A DNA stretch of 34,430 nucleotides from JBIIJL01 sp044233795 (GTDB lineage Bacteria; Pseudomonadota; Gammaproteobacteria; Legionellales; Legionellaceae): positions 1 to 34,430 of the forward strand of contig JBIIJL010000013.1 of the NCBI GenBank assembly GCA_044233795.1, written 5' to 3'. A program made the translations under genes and the position numbers. The notes under the pieces were generated by a model, which searched no databases, was not told the DNA's origin, and saw only the letters and a list, made by a program, of their open reading frames with translations. Positions 6,925-15,301 of the stretch are shown one piece after another. The number at the start of each line of letters is the position of its first letter. The stretch's first letter is position 1.

Positions 6925-8662
6925 ATGATAGCACCATTTGTAGAAGCAATTGAACGAATTGATGACATTCCGTTGCTTTTGGCACAGATGAAGCAACTTC
7001 AACTGGCTGAATTATTAGACAAAGAGTTTCCTATGCATGGTAATTGGGAAGGCCTAAGTCTAGGCAATATAGTGCAAGTGTGGCTTGCTTATATTTTGAG
7101 TGAAGGCGACCATAGGTTAAATCACGTTGAGAGTTGGGTCGATGGATTATTAATAACACTAAAAAAATGCCTTGGTAAGGATGTTGTTGCGTTGGATTTT
7201 AGTGATGATCGTCTATCAAGGATTTTAGATTTTTTAGGTCAGGATGATCCGTGGGATACGTTCGAAGGAAACTTAGGGCAAAGTGTAATTCGCGTATATG
7301 ATTTAAAACTCCAACGAGCCCGTATAGATAGTACAACGGCTAAAAGCTACACAACATCCGTAACTGATGATGGCTTATTTCAATTTGGACACAGTAAAGA
7401 GCATCGCCCAGATTTACCTCAGTTAAAAATTAATCAATCGGCATTAGATCCATTGGGAATTCCCCTTACAACCACGATAGTCAGTGGAGAAAAAGCCGAT
7501 GACCCGTTGTATATCCCAGAGATCAGCAAGGTTCAAAAAATAATTAATGCACAGGGCGTTCTGTTTGTCGGTGACTGAAAAATGGCATCTATTGAGACTC
7601 GCACGTATGTTGCAAAAAGTGGCGATTATTATTTGTGTCCATTATCTGCGGTGCAAATGCCAGCCTCCACATTAGCTGAATTATTGGTTCCTGTATGGAA
7701 TAATGAACAGGTATTGGTTGACGTCTACCGTCCAAAGAAAGAAGCGGACGAGAAGCAAGAAAAAATCGCTGAGGGCTTTAAGTATGTTGTCACGCTTCAG
7801 GCAGAAAAAGATGGCGCAGTATTTGAGTGGGAGGAACAGCGGTTAGTCGTGCACTCATTGAAACATGCAGCAAAGCAAGAAAAACAATTGGCTGCGGGAA
7901 TAGATAAAGCCATTACAGCAATAGCTAGGTTTAATAAGACCGGACGCGGAGTAAAGCGTCTCACGCAGGAGGAACTAGAGGCTGCTGTGCATACGGTTCT
8001 GAAAAAACATAATGTATCCACCTTGATTCAATTGGAATACACTGAACTAATTAAAGGGTCACGAGGTCCTGCAAAAGCCAATCAGGAAGCGTATATTTTA
8101 GTGGAAAGAACACCAACTGTTAGCGCTAAAGTTGATCCCATTGCATGGGAAAGAGTTGTACGGAATTTGGGATGGCGCGTTTTTGTGTGTAACGATAAGG
8201 AGTTAACCCTAAGTGAGGCCGTTCTTGCTTATCGTCAGGAATATTTGATTGAGCATGGTTTTGCGCGCTATAAAGGGAAAAAATTGGGCTTAACACCTAT
8301 ATATCTCAGCTCAGAAACTCGCGTTAAGGGTCTCATACGCTTGCTTAGCATCGGCTTAAGAGTTCTTTGTTTGTTAGAGTTTAGCGTGCGCGAGGCACTT
8401 AAAAAAAAGATGAAAAACTCTCTGGAATTTACAAAGGGAATCCAAAGAGGTCAACGGACAGTCCCACAGCTGAAATGATGCTTAAGGTTTTTCGCGGGCT
8501 ATCTCTTATTGTTCTGAATATCGATGGGGTGACTCGGATGGAAGTTACACCGTTGAACCCTGTGCAAGAAAAATATTAACGCTTTTGGAGCAATCGAAAA
8601 GTATTTACACTGAACTATTCAAGGAAGCTGTTGAACTGACTAAAAATTTGAGCGAACGGTGA
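6925..8662 (+). pseudogene. IS1634-like (IS4 superfamily) transposase with one nonsense codon and two frameshifts
   Basis: The reading begins MIAPFVEAIERIDDIPLLLA and carries family landmarks: ARIDSTTAKSY with the first catalytic Asp, FGHSKEHRPDLPQ, and VGD-stop-KMASIETR. In relatives the last reads VGDCKMA, so the TGA at 7576-7578 replaces a Cys codon by one base. It then continues past YLIEHGFARYKGKKLGLTPI. At 8401-8408 a run of eight A breaks the frame; one extra A restores DEKLSGIYKGNPKRSTDSPT. Near 8572 a run of five A breaks it again; one extra A restores KILTLLEQSKSIYTELF and the natural end NLSER at 8660-8662. About 580 residues would be the full length. The element appears dead, unless the A-run losses are sequencing errors. 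Confidence 0.85.
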
Positions 8663-8696
8663 GATTAAGGCTGAGAATAAGGAAAAAAACTTTCTG

Positions 8697-10826
8697 CTAA
8701 GGAGTTCTGAGCCATTGCACTAAAAACTTTTGCGTTTCTTCAAGTACGTGGGTGAGTTGCTGATATAGTCCTTCAAGTAATGCAGTGTGACCCGCCTTGT
8801 GATAGCGCTCGAGGTATTGGCAAGCATATTTTAGGCGTATAGTACCGCAATATAATGCGCTGCTTTTTATACGATGGGCAAGTTTTTCAATTTTTTTCCA
8901 ATCGTTGTCTTGATACGCTTTTTCAATAGCCATATATTCCTTGGGTAATTCTTTTTCCATCAAGGTCAGAATTTCTTTTAAAAGATCAGCGCTACCGAGC
9001 TGTTCTACCGCACTTGGGGTGTGAAGTAGTGGAAATGCGCTGAGTTTAAAGAGAAGTGCTTCTGAGCGTGGTAAGTCGATCCCTAATGGACTTGGCTCCT
9101 CAAATTCTCCTGAGATTTCATTTTGCTCTGTATGCGCAATAGGGGAAGTTACAAAATGCGCGACGATTTCTTGTACTGTCGCTAATTTGATGGGTTTAGT
9201 GTAGACATCATTTAAGCCTGCTTCGAGGCACATGACTTCGGCATGCTCTCGAGCATGCGCCGTAAGCCCTACAATCGGTACGGGTTTTTTACCGTTCTCC
9301 TTCTCCCATGCTCTAAGCAAATTGGTGAACTCATAACCTGAAATACCCGGCAGGCCGATATCAGTGATGATCAAATCAAATGAGATGGCCTTTGCTAATT
9401 CAAGTGCTTTTTCACCAGTATGGGATGATGTAAAATGAAAGCCAGCTTTCGCTGTAATGGACTCTACCATATGTAATGCAACATCATTATCTTCAATTAA
9501 CAGAAGATGAGGTATGTGTGATTTTGAAACTTGTTTTATTGGGGTAGAGGAAGTATCAATATTCTGATTTTTTGGTGATGTCTCGTCCATATGTTTGCCT
9601 AGTTTAAGGTTTAGATCAAAATAAAATGATGAGCCTTTGCCTTCCTCGCTTTTCAATTGTATCTCTGCACCTAACATTTTTGCATAAGTTTGAGCGATAT
9701 GAAGTCCAACGCCGTGTCCTGAAGAATTGTTGTTGAGGGAAGAGGTTGTGCGAACAAATCTATCAAAAATGTTTGCTTGTTCTTTAGGTGGAATGCCAAT
9801 ACCAGTGTCAGAGATGCAAAACTGGAGTACCACGGATGATTTGGTATGAAATAGACACTGAATTTTTATTGTCACTGACCCATGTTGAGTGAACTTAATC
9901 GCATTACCCAGGAGATTTAATAAAATGCGGTGAAGCTTGTTTCTATCGCTAACCACATAATAGGGGACATTTTCATCGATGTCAGCTTTGAGCTCTAACC
10001 CTTTTAATTCAGTCATGGGTAGCTCAAGTTGTATAATATCTTGTATACATAATCTTAGGTTGAAAAGCTCAAGACAGGTGTCTTCTTCAGCCAGTTTGTC
10101 TGAAGAGACTTTGTTTAAAATGTTATTGAGTAGCCCTAATAATTGCTCGCCACTTTTATTGATCCAGCGTGCATATTGTTTCTCCTCAGGATCTCTTGTT
10201 TTATGTTCTAGAAGTTGTGAAATTCCAACAACGCCAGTCAGCGGAGTTCGAAGGTCGTGACTCATGTTAGCAATGAACATTGACTTGGCTTTATTTTGCG
10301 ATTCCGCTTTTTCTTTAGCGATGCTAAGTTCAGAAATGAGCTCCAGCACCTGGTCATGTTCATAATCTATGTCTAAGGTGGTTTTTCCTAAGGTGCTGTC
10401 TTGATAATTCTCACTTTTAAGTGAAGCAAGACACAAGATGCCTTGTAGTTGGTTCTTCTCATCGTATAAAGGCCGCTTTTCAGTTTCAAAAATGATCGGG
10501 GAACTTTCTGGTGAGGGTAGAATGTGCTGTAAAGATAGTACAGATTTTTGAGTTTTGAGGACCTCTATATCTTTATTTGTTAGGCATTGTTTGTATTGAT
10601 CGGAGATATTGAGCTCTTGATCCGTTTTGCCAAGGAGTTCTTTTACATGATTAAAGCCAAAAAAATGTAAGAATTTTTTGTTTGCGCCCTGGTAACGTAA
10701 ATCCTCTGATTTCCATGAGACGATTCCTGGCATACTATCAACCAAGTTTTGTAGGGTAAGGTTCTTTTGTGCTGTTGCGCTCATAAAGCGTTGATCCATT
10801 TTTGATTCAAGTCGCGTTAAACTCAT
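8697..10826 (-). CDS. Hybrid histidine kinase: PAS-HisKA-HATPase-REC-HPt
   Basis: The 709-residue protein has no membrane segment, so it is a cytosolic sensor. Domains in order: a PAS domain (about 25-135, with DSMPGIVSWKSEDLRYQGAN and LLGKTDQEL), a short coiled linker, the HisKA box MSHDLRTPLTG with phospho-His190, and a HATPase domain with LLNLLGNAIKF (N box) and SDTGIGIPP, then a GHGVGL box. A receiver domain follows (about 438-555) with LLLIEDND, acceptor Asp489 in ITDIGLPG and the conserved Lys in YTKPI. An HPt domain (about 605-709) ends the protein, with His651 in AHRIKSSAL. All relay residues are present, giving a full His-Asp-His chain. No response regulator lies next to it, so it is an orphan whose output partner is elsewhere. 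No clear ribosome site precedes the ATG. Confidence 0.93.
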   Translation of the reverse strand: MSLTRLESKMDQRFMSATAQKNLTLQNLVDSMPGIVSWKSEDLRYQGANKKFLHFFGFNHVKELLGKTDQELNISDQYKQCLTNKDIEVLKTQKSVLSLQHILPSPESSPIIFETEKRPLYDEKNQLQGILCLASLKSENYQDSTLGKTTLDIDYEHDQVLELISELSIAKEKAESQNKAKSMFIANMSHDLRTPLTGVVGISQLLEHKTRDPEEKQYARWINKSGEQLLGLLNNILNKVSSDKLAEEDTCLELFNLRLCIQDIIQLELPMTELKGLELKADIDENVPYYVVSDRNKLHRILLNLLGNAIKFTQHGSVTIKIQCLFHTKSSVVLQFCISDTGIGIPPKEQANIFDRFVRTTSSLNNNSSGHGVGLHIAQTYAKMLGAEIQLKSEEGKGSSFYFDLNLKLGKHMDETSPKNQNIDTSSTPIKQVSKSHIPHLLLIEDNDVALHMVESITAKAGFHFTSSHTGEKALELAKAISFDLIITDIGLPGISGYEFTNLLRAWEKENGKKPVPIVGLTAHAREHAEVMCLEAGLNDVYTKPIKLATVQEIVAHFVTSPIAHTEQNEISGEFEEPSPLGIDLPRSEALLFKLSAFPLLHTPSAVEQLGSADLLKEILTLMEKELPKEYMAIEKAYQDNDWKKIEKLAHRIKSSALYCGTIRLKYACQYLERYHKAGHTALLEGLYQQLTHVLEETQKFLVQWLRTP

Positions 10827-10870
10827 TGTTAGACATGAAAATGAACTTGAGTATACTACTAGCTTTCATC

Positions 10871-10906
10871 CTCTTCTAGTTTAATTACTTTTTGTACTCT
10901 TCTAGT
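10871..10906. repeat. Two direct copies of CTCTTCTAGT upstream of the kinase gene
   Basis: Identical 10-bp copies lie at 10871-10880 and 10897-10906, 26 bp apart, within 45-80 bases of the kinase start. Such spacing suits a regulator binding site, but no known consensus is matched. Confidence 0.35.
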
Positions 10907-10969
10907 GAACTTCCAAATTTTTTATAATTCGTTCTTTATATTGCTGATTATAATAGTCAGAACTTACGC

Positions 10970-10996
10970 AAAAATCATCAAAATTGATGTATTTTT
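10970..10996 (-). terminator. Candidate terminator downstream of the aromatic operon
   Basis: The arms AAAAATCATCAA and TTGATGTATTTTT make an AT-rich hairpin that on the minus strand is followed by a short T-run (GATTTTTGCG). It lies about 90 bases after the stop of the PDT-CM gene and before the kinase gene. The stem is weak. Confidence 0.35.
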
Positions 10997-11085
10997 AATC
11001 TTTTAAATCAAATAATTACGTAATAGACCTTTCTTTATCATGTACAGGGCTTCTTGCAACGGAGTGGATGTTCACATCTTATGTT

Positions 11086-11937
11086 TTATAGTTTTTGTAT
11101 CTGTCTCGAATGATCAATAATAAGTTGAAACAACTGTTTGATGAATGAGCCGGATAGTTGATGTTTTTCGCTCAGTTGCTGATAAAATTCAAAAAGTTTT
11201 TGTTCTCTAAAGAGGTCAATAACATCACAGCCTTTTGCAGTTTTCAATTGTCCAATTTGTTTTGCAAGATCATCACGCTTAGCTAGGTGCTTGATGATTT
11301 CGGCATCAATACGTTCGATCTCACTTCGTACTTGCTCAAGTTGAGTCGTTGGAGTGGATGCTTGTTTTTGGGTTTTGACGATGTTTTCAACAACAATAAA
11401 TGCCGTTAAATTAGGGGTCGTATCTTGAATATTTTTAGCGATGAGATCTAATCCGTAGAGATTTTTACAACGCTCTGGTGCAATCACTGCGGTATGCTTG
11501 GGCATTATTCCCTGGGCAAGTGCGAGGGCAGCTTGCGCGGTATCGCACCATTCGATCAATGATGCTTGGCTTATTGTTTTGGCTAAATATTCTTTACATT
11601 GCAAAAGCCCTTGGGGATGTGATGCAATGTGGGTAATTTCAGAGAGTTGAGCTCCCTTCGCGCCCAGTAAACATTGATTAACTTCAAGCCAAAAGGAGTC
11701 AATCAATTTGAATGCGTGCCGACCCATAGCCTCAAGTGCGGGTTGAACAAGCCCGCCTGTGAGGTTAACAACAGGGAGTATACCCATGTTAACTTTCCCA
11801 TGTTCCAGGGCTTGGAGTACACCTTCCATGTCAATCAAATAAATCAATGACATGTTGATGTGTTTTTCTTTTCCATATTGTAATGCCGCTTCTTCTGAAA
11901 AAGACCCTCTATCTCCTGAAACACCGAATCGAATCAT
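11086..11937 (-). CDS. Prephenate-dehydratase-like domain fused to AroQ chorismate mutase (reversed order)
   Basis: The protein has 283 residues. Residues 1-185 follow the prephenate dehydratase fold: GVSGDRGSFSEEAALQY, HIASHPQGLLQCKEYL, WCDTAQAALALAQG, AVIAPERCKNLYGLDLIAKN. Residues 197-283 are an AroQ-type chorismate mutase ending LFQLIIDHSRQIQ, with Arg221, Lys232, the DLFREQ motif, Ser277 and Gln281 retained. Canonical PheA is mutase-dehydratase-ACT; here the order is reversed and there is no ACT domain for Phe feedback. Two dehydratase signatures are altered: the usual ENS motif reads VNL (57-59) and the usual TRF motif reads TAF (178-180). The mutase should therefore make prephenate, while the first domain may be inactive, regulatory or do different prephenate chemistry. 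It lies 10 bases after the DAHP synthase gene and must be co-transcribed with it. Confidence 0.85.
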   Translation of the reverse strand: MIRFGVSGDRGSFSEEAALQYGKEKHINMSLIYLIDMEGVLQALEHGKVNMGILPVVNLTGGLVQPALEAMGRHAFKLIDSFWLEVNQCLLGAKGAQLSEITHIASHPQGLLQCKEYLAKTISQASLIEWCDTAQAALALAQGIMPKHTAVIAPERCKNLYGLDLIAKNIQDTTPNLTAFIVVENIVKTQKQASTPTTQLEQVRSEIERIDAEIIKHLAKRDDLAKQIGQLKTAKGCDVIDLFREQKLFEFYQQLSEKHQLSGSFIKQLFQLIIDHSRQIQKL

Positions 11938-11947
11938 ATTGACACCG

Positions 11948-12982
11948 TTATTGATGTGCTATTTGTAAAAGGAGCAATTTGGTAGCTTCCCAGTCAATGC
12001 AAGGATCTGTAATGGATAGTCCATTTAAATCAAGCTTATTTTGCTGGGTTGGATCGACCGTTTGGTGACCATTTTTCAAGTAACTTTCTATCATAAATCC
12101 TTTGACGAGTTTTTTTAACGTTGGTTGATTTATTAATTTTTCGAGAATTTCTAACACAATATTTGGCTGTAAGAGATGATTTTTTTTTCCATTGACCAAG
12201 CAGTTGTCATGGCTTACATCAATGATAACGGAGGGATTGCGAATATGATGATTTTTCATGAGCTGATGGACTTCTTTAAGATGAGCATTGGTGTAATTTG
12301 GTGCATGGTTTGCGCCTCTTAATACAAGATGGGCATAATGATTGCCATGGGTTTGTACTTCATCTCCGTCGAAAACAGCAACATGTGGATATTGGGCCGC
12401 GACGACGCTATTCACCCCGATCGAAAGTTCCCCATGGGTGGGATTTTTCAAACCTACAGGGCAATCCAATGCCGAGGCAAAAATTCGATGCTCTTGATCT
12501 TCAGCACTCCTGGCACCGATGGCGACCCAGGACAGTAGCTCCATAAAACCTTTGGCGTTATGGGTAAATAATGCTTCATCGGCAATGGGTAAACCTAGGT
12601 TAATGACATTGACCATCATTTCGCGAGCATATTTAATGCCAGCCTCAATGTTTGGTGGTAAAAAGAGATCTGGTTGATTCACTGGGCCTGTCCAGCCTTT
12701 AGTTGTTCTGGGTTTTTGAATGTAGACCCGCATCACAAGCTTAAGGGCATGTTTGACTTCTTCATTCAAAGCGGCTAATCGTTTGGCATATTCTAGTACC
12801 GCCTCTTTTGGCCAAGCAGAGCAGGGACCAACAATGATCAATAGGCGTTGATCAGTGCCTTCAAGAATCGCTCTGATCTCGCGCCGGTCTTCTACAATTT
12901 GTTGTTGTGCTGCAGCTGTTATTGGAAAGGACCGAATAATATCCTCAACAAGTGGTAGTTTTTTAATTATGGTGTAGGCCAT
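11948..12982 (-). CDS. 3-deoxy-7-phosphoheptulonate (DAHP) synthase, class I AroG/F type
   Basis: The enzyme condenses phosphoenolpyruvate and erythrose 4-phosphate, the first step of the shikimate pathway. The 344-residue product has IVGPCSAWP (metal-binding Cys), MRVYIQKPRTTKGWTGPVN, AIGARSAEDQEHRIFASAL, CPVGLKNPTHGELSIGVNS, VIIDVSHDN and GFMIESYL, all at the expected places. Several motifs differ slightly from enterobacterial AroG (for example GPCSAWP and SHDNC), suggesting a divergent subgroup. The start is set at 12982: a GGAGG lies 7 bases before that ATG, whereas the in-frame ATG at 12997 overlaps the ribosome site. The gene leads a two-gene operon with the PDT-CM protein. No long Phe/Tyr/Trp leader is present. 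I leave the symbol blank because the isoenzyme class cannot be settled. Confidence 0.92.
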   Translation of the reverse strand: MAYTIIKKLPLVEDIIRSFPITAAAQQQIVEDRREIRAILEGTDQRLLIIVGPCSAWPKEAVLEYAKRLAALNEEVKHALKLVMRVYIQKPRTTKGWTGPVNQPDLFLPPNIEAGIKYAREMMVNVINLGLPIADEALFTHNAKGFMELLSWVAIGARSAEDQEHRIFASALDCPVGLKNPTHGELSIGVNSVVAAQYPHVAVFDGDEVQTHGNHYAHLVLRGANHAPNYTNAHLKEVHQLMKNHHIRNPSVIIDVSHDNCLVNGKKNHLLQPNIVLEILEKLINQPTLKKLVKGFMIESYLKNGHQTVDPTQQNKLDLNGLSITDPCIDWEATKLLLLQIAHQ

Positions 12983-13016
12983 GATGTTTCCTCCCATTTA
13001 ATTGTAGCCTATTGGC

Positions 13017-13073
13017 TTATCGCCTTGTGCCAGGTGGTGGAATTTTTTTAGCCAAAATAGGGGCTGTTGACAT
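13017..13073 (-). CDS. Possible 18-residue leader peptide ahead of the DAHP synthase
   Basis: An ATG at 13073 has a full GGAGG five bases upstream and encodes MSTAPILAKKIPPPGTRR, ending 34 bases before the DAHP synthase start. The peptide contains a PPPG run, a known ribosome-slowing motif, but no aromatic residues. Downstream RNA contains AGCCCCTATTTTGGCT and AGCCAATAGGCT, which could pair with each other or each fold alone, as in attenuators. The strong ribosome site is seen; the regulatory role is inferred. Confidence 0.4.
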   Translation of the reverse strand: MSTAPILAKKIPPPGTRR

Positions 13074-13094
13074 TTGATCCTCCGGTCGCCGACG

Positions 13095-13115
13095 TGCCGC
13101 GGTTTATCCGTGGCA
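13095..13115. repeat. GC-rich palindromic mini-repeat (CCGCGG type)
   Basis: TGCCGCGG and CCGTGGCA form an 8-bp stem with one G-T pair around TTTAT, flanked by GACG and TCCAGG. Its composition is unlike the AT-rich surroundings. It resembles dispersed palindromic repeats (TGGAT...CCGCGG...ACG) found between genes in many proteobacteria. Only one copy is visible here. Confidence 0.5.
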
Positions 13116-13132
13116 TCCAGGAGATACTTATG

Positions 13133-13294
13133 TTAAGAACATATTTCTTCGCATAAATCATGCCATGCTGGATTAAACTCTTCGATTAAATTGAGTTTCC
13201 ATTTTCTACGCCAATTTTTGAAACGTGCTTCGCGTCTGGCCGCTTTGCTTTGAAGCGAATGTTGGTCGGTGGATATTTTGAGCCATGTAATTGT
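13133..13294 (-). pseudogene. C-terminal remnant of a GIY-YIG endonuclease family protein
   Basis: The minus strand, from just after a stop at 13295-13297 to TAA at 13133-13135, encodes AARREARFKNWRRKWKLNLI, then EEFNPAWHDLCEEICS. This is the usual ending of small YhbQ-type GIY-YIG proteins (REKQLKxWRRxWKIxLIExxNPxWxDL). The N-terminal GIY-YIG catalytic half is missing and no start codon is present. It is a truncated relic between umuC and the aromatic operon. Confidence 0.6.
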
Positions 13295-13341
13295 CTAAAA
13301 ATCGATAGATTAGTTGAGCCTACCTGAGAGCCATTATGCTA

Positions 13342-14607
13342 TCAAGTATCTCTGACGGTCACCACAGGTAGTTCGCGCCATGCTGTTGTATAGTTAGGGG
13401 ATTTTAAAAATTGTTGCATCGACCATGGTTGGCTGCATCCAGCGGCTGCTAGGAATAAGGAATGTTTGCCAAATTTTTGATTGATGTTATCGATAAGTGT
13501 CATTTTCTGCTCGATTTTTAATAATGCTTCGTTGCTTGGTTGATAAAAGAGATCAATTTGATGAAATCCTTTATCGACCAAGTCGCTTACTAAAACTCCA
13601 ACTTTTTGGTAATGAATCCCCGACCGATATATTTTTTTAAGACAACATTTCGTAATGCGTGTAAGGGTGCATAGATCATCTGTTGCGTGAATGAGTTTGA
13701 AGTCAATGGATTGATGATATTGGGGGAGATCATCTCGAAAGCGATGAGAGTGTATAAACACCGAAAGATGTCGTGCAAGTAGTTTCTCTTGGCGCAATTT
13801 TTCATATACACGTGCACAGTGGTGGCTGACGGCTTCGGCAAGTACACGATATTCTGTTTGCAGCGCACCAAAGCTTTTTGAAGACATGATGCTTTGTTTT
13901 TTGCAAGGTGTTAAAAGCGCAGTGCACGGGGTGCCATTAAGCTCCAGAGTGGTACGCATCAAGTTGATGTTAAAATTTTTTTTGATAACTTGTGGGTTGG
14001 TTTGTTGTAGATCCGCTGCGGTATGGATGCCTTTAGCAACTAGACGTGCCTGCCACTGTCGTCCAACCCCCCACACGTCGCCAACTGCAATATTGCTGAG
14101 CCATTCTTCATGATGGTATAGGTTAAAAACGGGTATTTTTAATTGTTTTTTAGCAATATGATTGGCAATTTTGGCTAGTGTTTTGGTTTTACCAATACCA
14201 ATGCTGGTTGGGATCCCAGTGTTTTTGAGCACACGTTTTTGCAATGCTTGGCAAAATGCTTGGTGCATGGTTCTTGGCATGCTGCTTAAATCTAGGAAGG
14301 CTTCATCGATAGAGTATATTTCAACAGCAGGCCAAGTTTCTTCAATTGTACACATGACGCGATGAGAGAGGTCGCCATAGAGAGTATAGTTAGAGGAAAA
14401 AACATTGACGCGATGCTCTTTGCAAAGCGCTCTTACCTTAAAATAAGGCTCTCCCATTTTGATGCCGAGCGCTTTGGCTTCATTGGAGCGGGCAATGACA
14501 CAGCCGTCATTGTTGGATAGAACAATGATAGGCTCATGCTTTAAGTCAGGTCTAAAGAGGCGCTCACATGAAGCGTAGAAATTATTACAATCGATCAGGG
14601 CAAACAT
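13342..14607 (-). CDS. umuC: Y-family DNA polymerase V catalytic subunit UmuC
   Basis: UmuC copies past DNA lesions together with processed UmuD. The 421-residue product begins MFALIDCNNFYASCERLF, with the first catalytic Asp. It has NNDGCVIARSNEAKALGI in the fingers and YSIDEAFLDL with the catalytic Asp-Glu pair, then helix-hairpin-helix sequence WGVGRQWQARLVAKGI and the little-finger region. Length equals that of typical UmuC (about 420). An in-frame ATG at 14646 would add 13 residues but lies inside umuD; the start at 14607 shares one base with the umuD stop (TGATG), giving translational coupling. The operon is umuD-umuC on the minus strand. Confidence 0.95.
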   Translation of the reverse strand: MFALIDCNNFYASCERLFRPDLKHEPIIVLSNNDGCVIARSNEAKALGIKMGEPYFKVRALCKEHRVNVFSSNYTLYGDLSHRVMCTIEETWPAVEIYSIDEAFLDLSSMPRTMHQAFCQALQKRVLKNTGIPTSIGIGKTKTLAKIANHIAKKQLKIPVFNLYHHEEWLSNIAVGDVWGVGRQWQARLVAKGIHTAADLQQTNPQVIKKNFNINLMRTTLELNGTPCTALLTPCKKQSIMSSKSFGALQTEYRVLAEAVSHHCARVYEKLRQEKLLARHLSVFIHSHRFRDDLPQYHQSIDFKLIHATDDLCTLTRITKCCLKKIYRSGIHYQKVGVLVSDLVDKGFHQIDLFYQPSNEALLKIEQKMTLIDNINQKFGKHSLFLAAAGCSQPWSMQQFLKSPNYTTAWRELPVVTVRDT

Positions 14608-15128
14608 CAGTGTACCTGGTGTATAACATGGGTAACGACTCCCCATACTACTAAATCGATATCGTTGGTGATGTCGATGGGGTCGTATGCGGGATTTTCT
14701 GCCATAAGCTTTACCTGATTTCCTAAAACTGCAAGTCGTTTGACCGTGAGTTCGCCATTGAGGGCTGCAATGATGATTCTGCCGTGCGTAGCCTCAAGGC
14801 TTCTGTCAACAATTAACATGTCGCCAGATTGAATACCTGCGTTTTTCATTGAATCTCCACGCGCGGTCACAAAAAAAGTTGCCGCGGGGTGTTTGATGAG
14901 ATGGGTGTTTAAGTCAAGTTTTTGTTCAATATAATCATCAGCAGGAGAAGGAAATCCTGCTTGAACGGTGTTTGCGTAAAGCGGCAGACTAAAAGAGTGG
15001 CTTTGTGCAAGAAGCGTGATGACATCACCGATGCGCGAAACAGGAATGCGTATGGGTTTGGTTGCTTCACCATAGAGGTTGCGCCCCTTTGGGCGCCCAG
15101 CGCCTTGTCGTTTTCCACCACGGTTCAT
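14607..15128 (-). CDS. umuD: UmuD-type S24 peptidase with N-terminal extension
   Basis: The product has 173 residues, against about 140 for E. coli UmuD. Residues 58-173 are the S24 core: cleavage site VQA-GFPSPADDY between Ala57 and Gly58, catalytic Ser93 in ARGDSMKNAGI and catalytic Lys130 in LTVKRL. RecA-stimulated self-cleavage would leave the C-terminal part to join UmuC. Residues 1-40 (RGGKRQGAGRPKG, YGEATKPIRIPV) form a basic extension like that of some mobile-element UmuD/MucA relatives; it may be a DNA- or partner-binding arm. It is followed directly by umuC, with a one-base overlap of the stop and start codons. Confidence 0.93.
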   Translation of the reverse strand: MNRGGKRQGAGRPKGRNLYGEATKPIRIPVSRIGDVITLLAQSHSFSLPLYANTVQAGFPSPADDYIEQKLDLNTHLIKHPAATFFVTARGDSMKNAGIQSGDMLIVDRSLEATHGRIIIAALNGELTVKRLAVLGNQVKLMAENPAYDPIDITNDIDLVVWGVVTHVIHQVH

Positions 15129-15143
15129 AGCATATGATTTTGA

Positions 15144-15157
15144 TTAGTGTACATTAA
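15144..15157. promoter_or_regulatory. Near-perfect palindrome upstream of umuD
   Basis: TTAGTGTACATTAA is a 14-bp palindrome with one mismatched pair, 16 bases before the umuD start, where an operator would overlap the promoter. It does not match the LexA box (CTGT-N8-ACAG). Which protein binds it, if any, is unknown. Confidence 0.35.
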
Positions 15158-15301
15158 TTAAATGATAGATTGTAAAAACAGATTTGTAAATCACTAACGC
15201 TTTTTATATATTTTCTGCTTGGATAAAAGCTCTTAATAAAGCCTTAATGTTTATATGTTAGGCTTCTCGCTTCAAAATCAAGCCAACAAAGAGGCGACAA
15301 C

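Noticed and set aside
12298..12546. Plus-strand open frames inside the DAHP synthase gene
   Set aside because: Shadow frames opposite strongly conserved coding sequence, with no ribosome site.
11948..12997. DAHP synthase start at 12997
   Set aside because: The GGAGG ribosome site lies just inside that ATG; the next ATG (12982) has it at correct spacing.
13342..14646. umuC start at 14646
   Set aside because: It would add 13 residues absent from the family and overlap umuD by 40 bases; ATG 14607 gives the conserved MFALIDCNNFYASCERLF and stop-start coupling.
15129..15180. LexA box for umuDC
   Set aside because: No CTGT-N8-ACAG pattern is present; only a different palindrome (TTAGTGTACATTAA) is seen.
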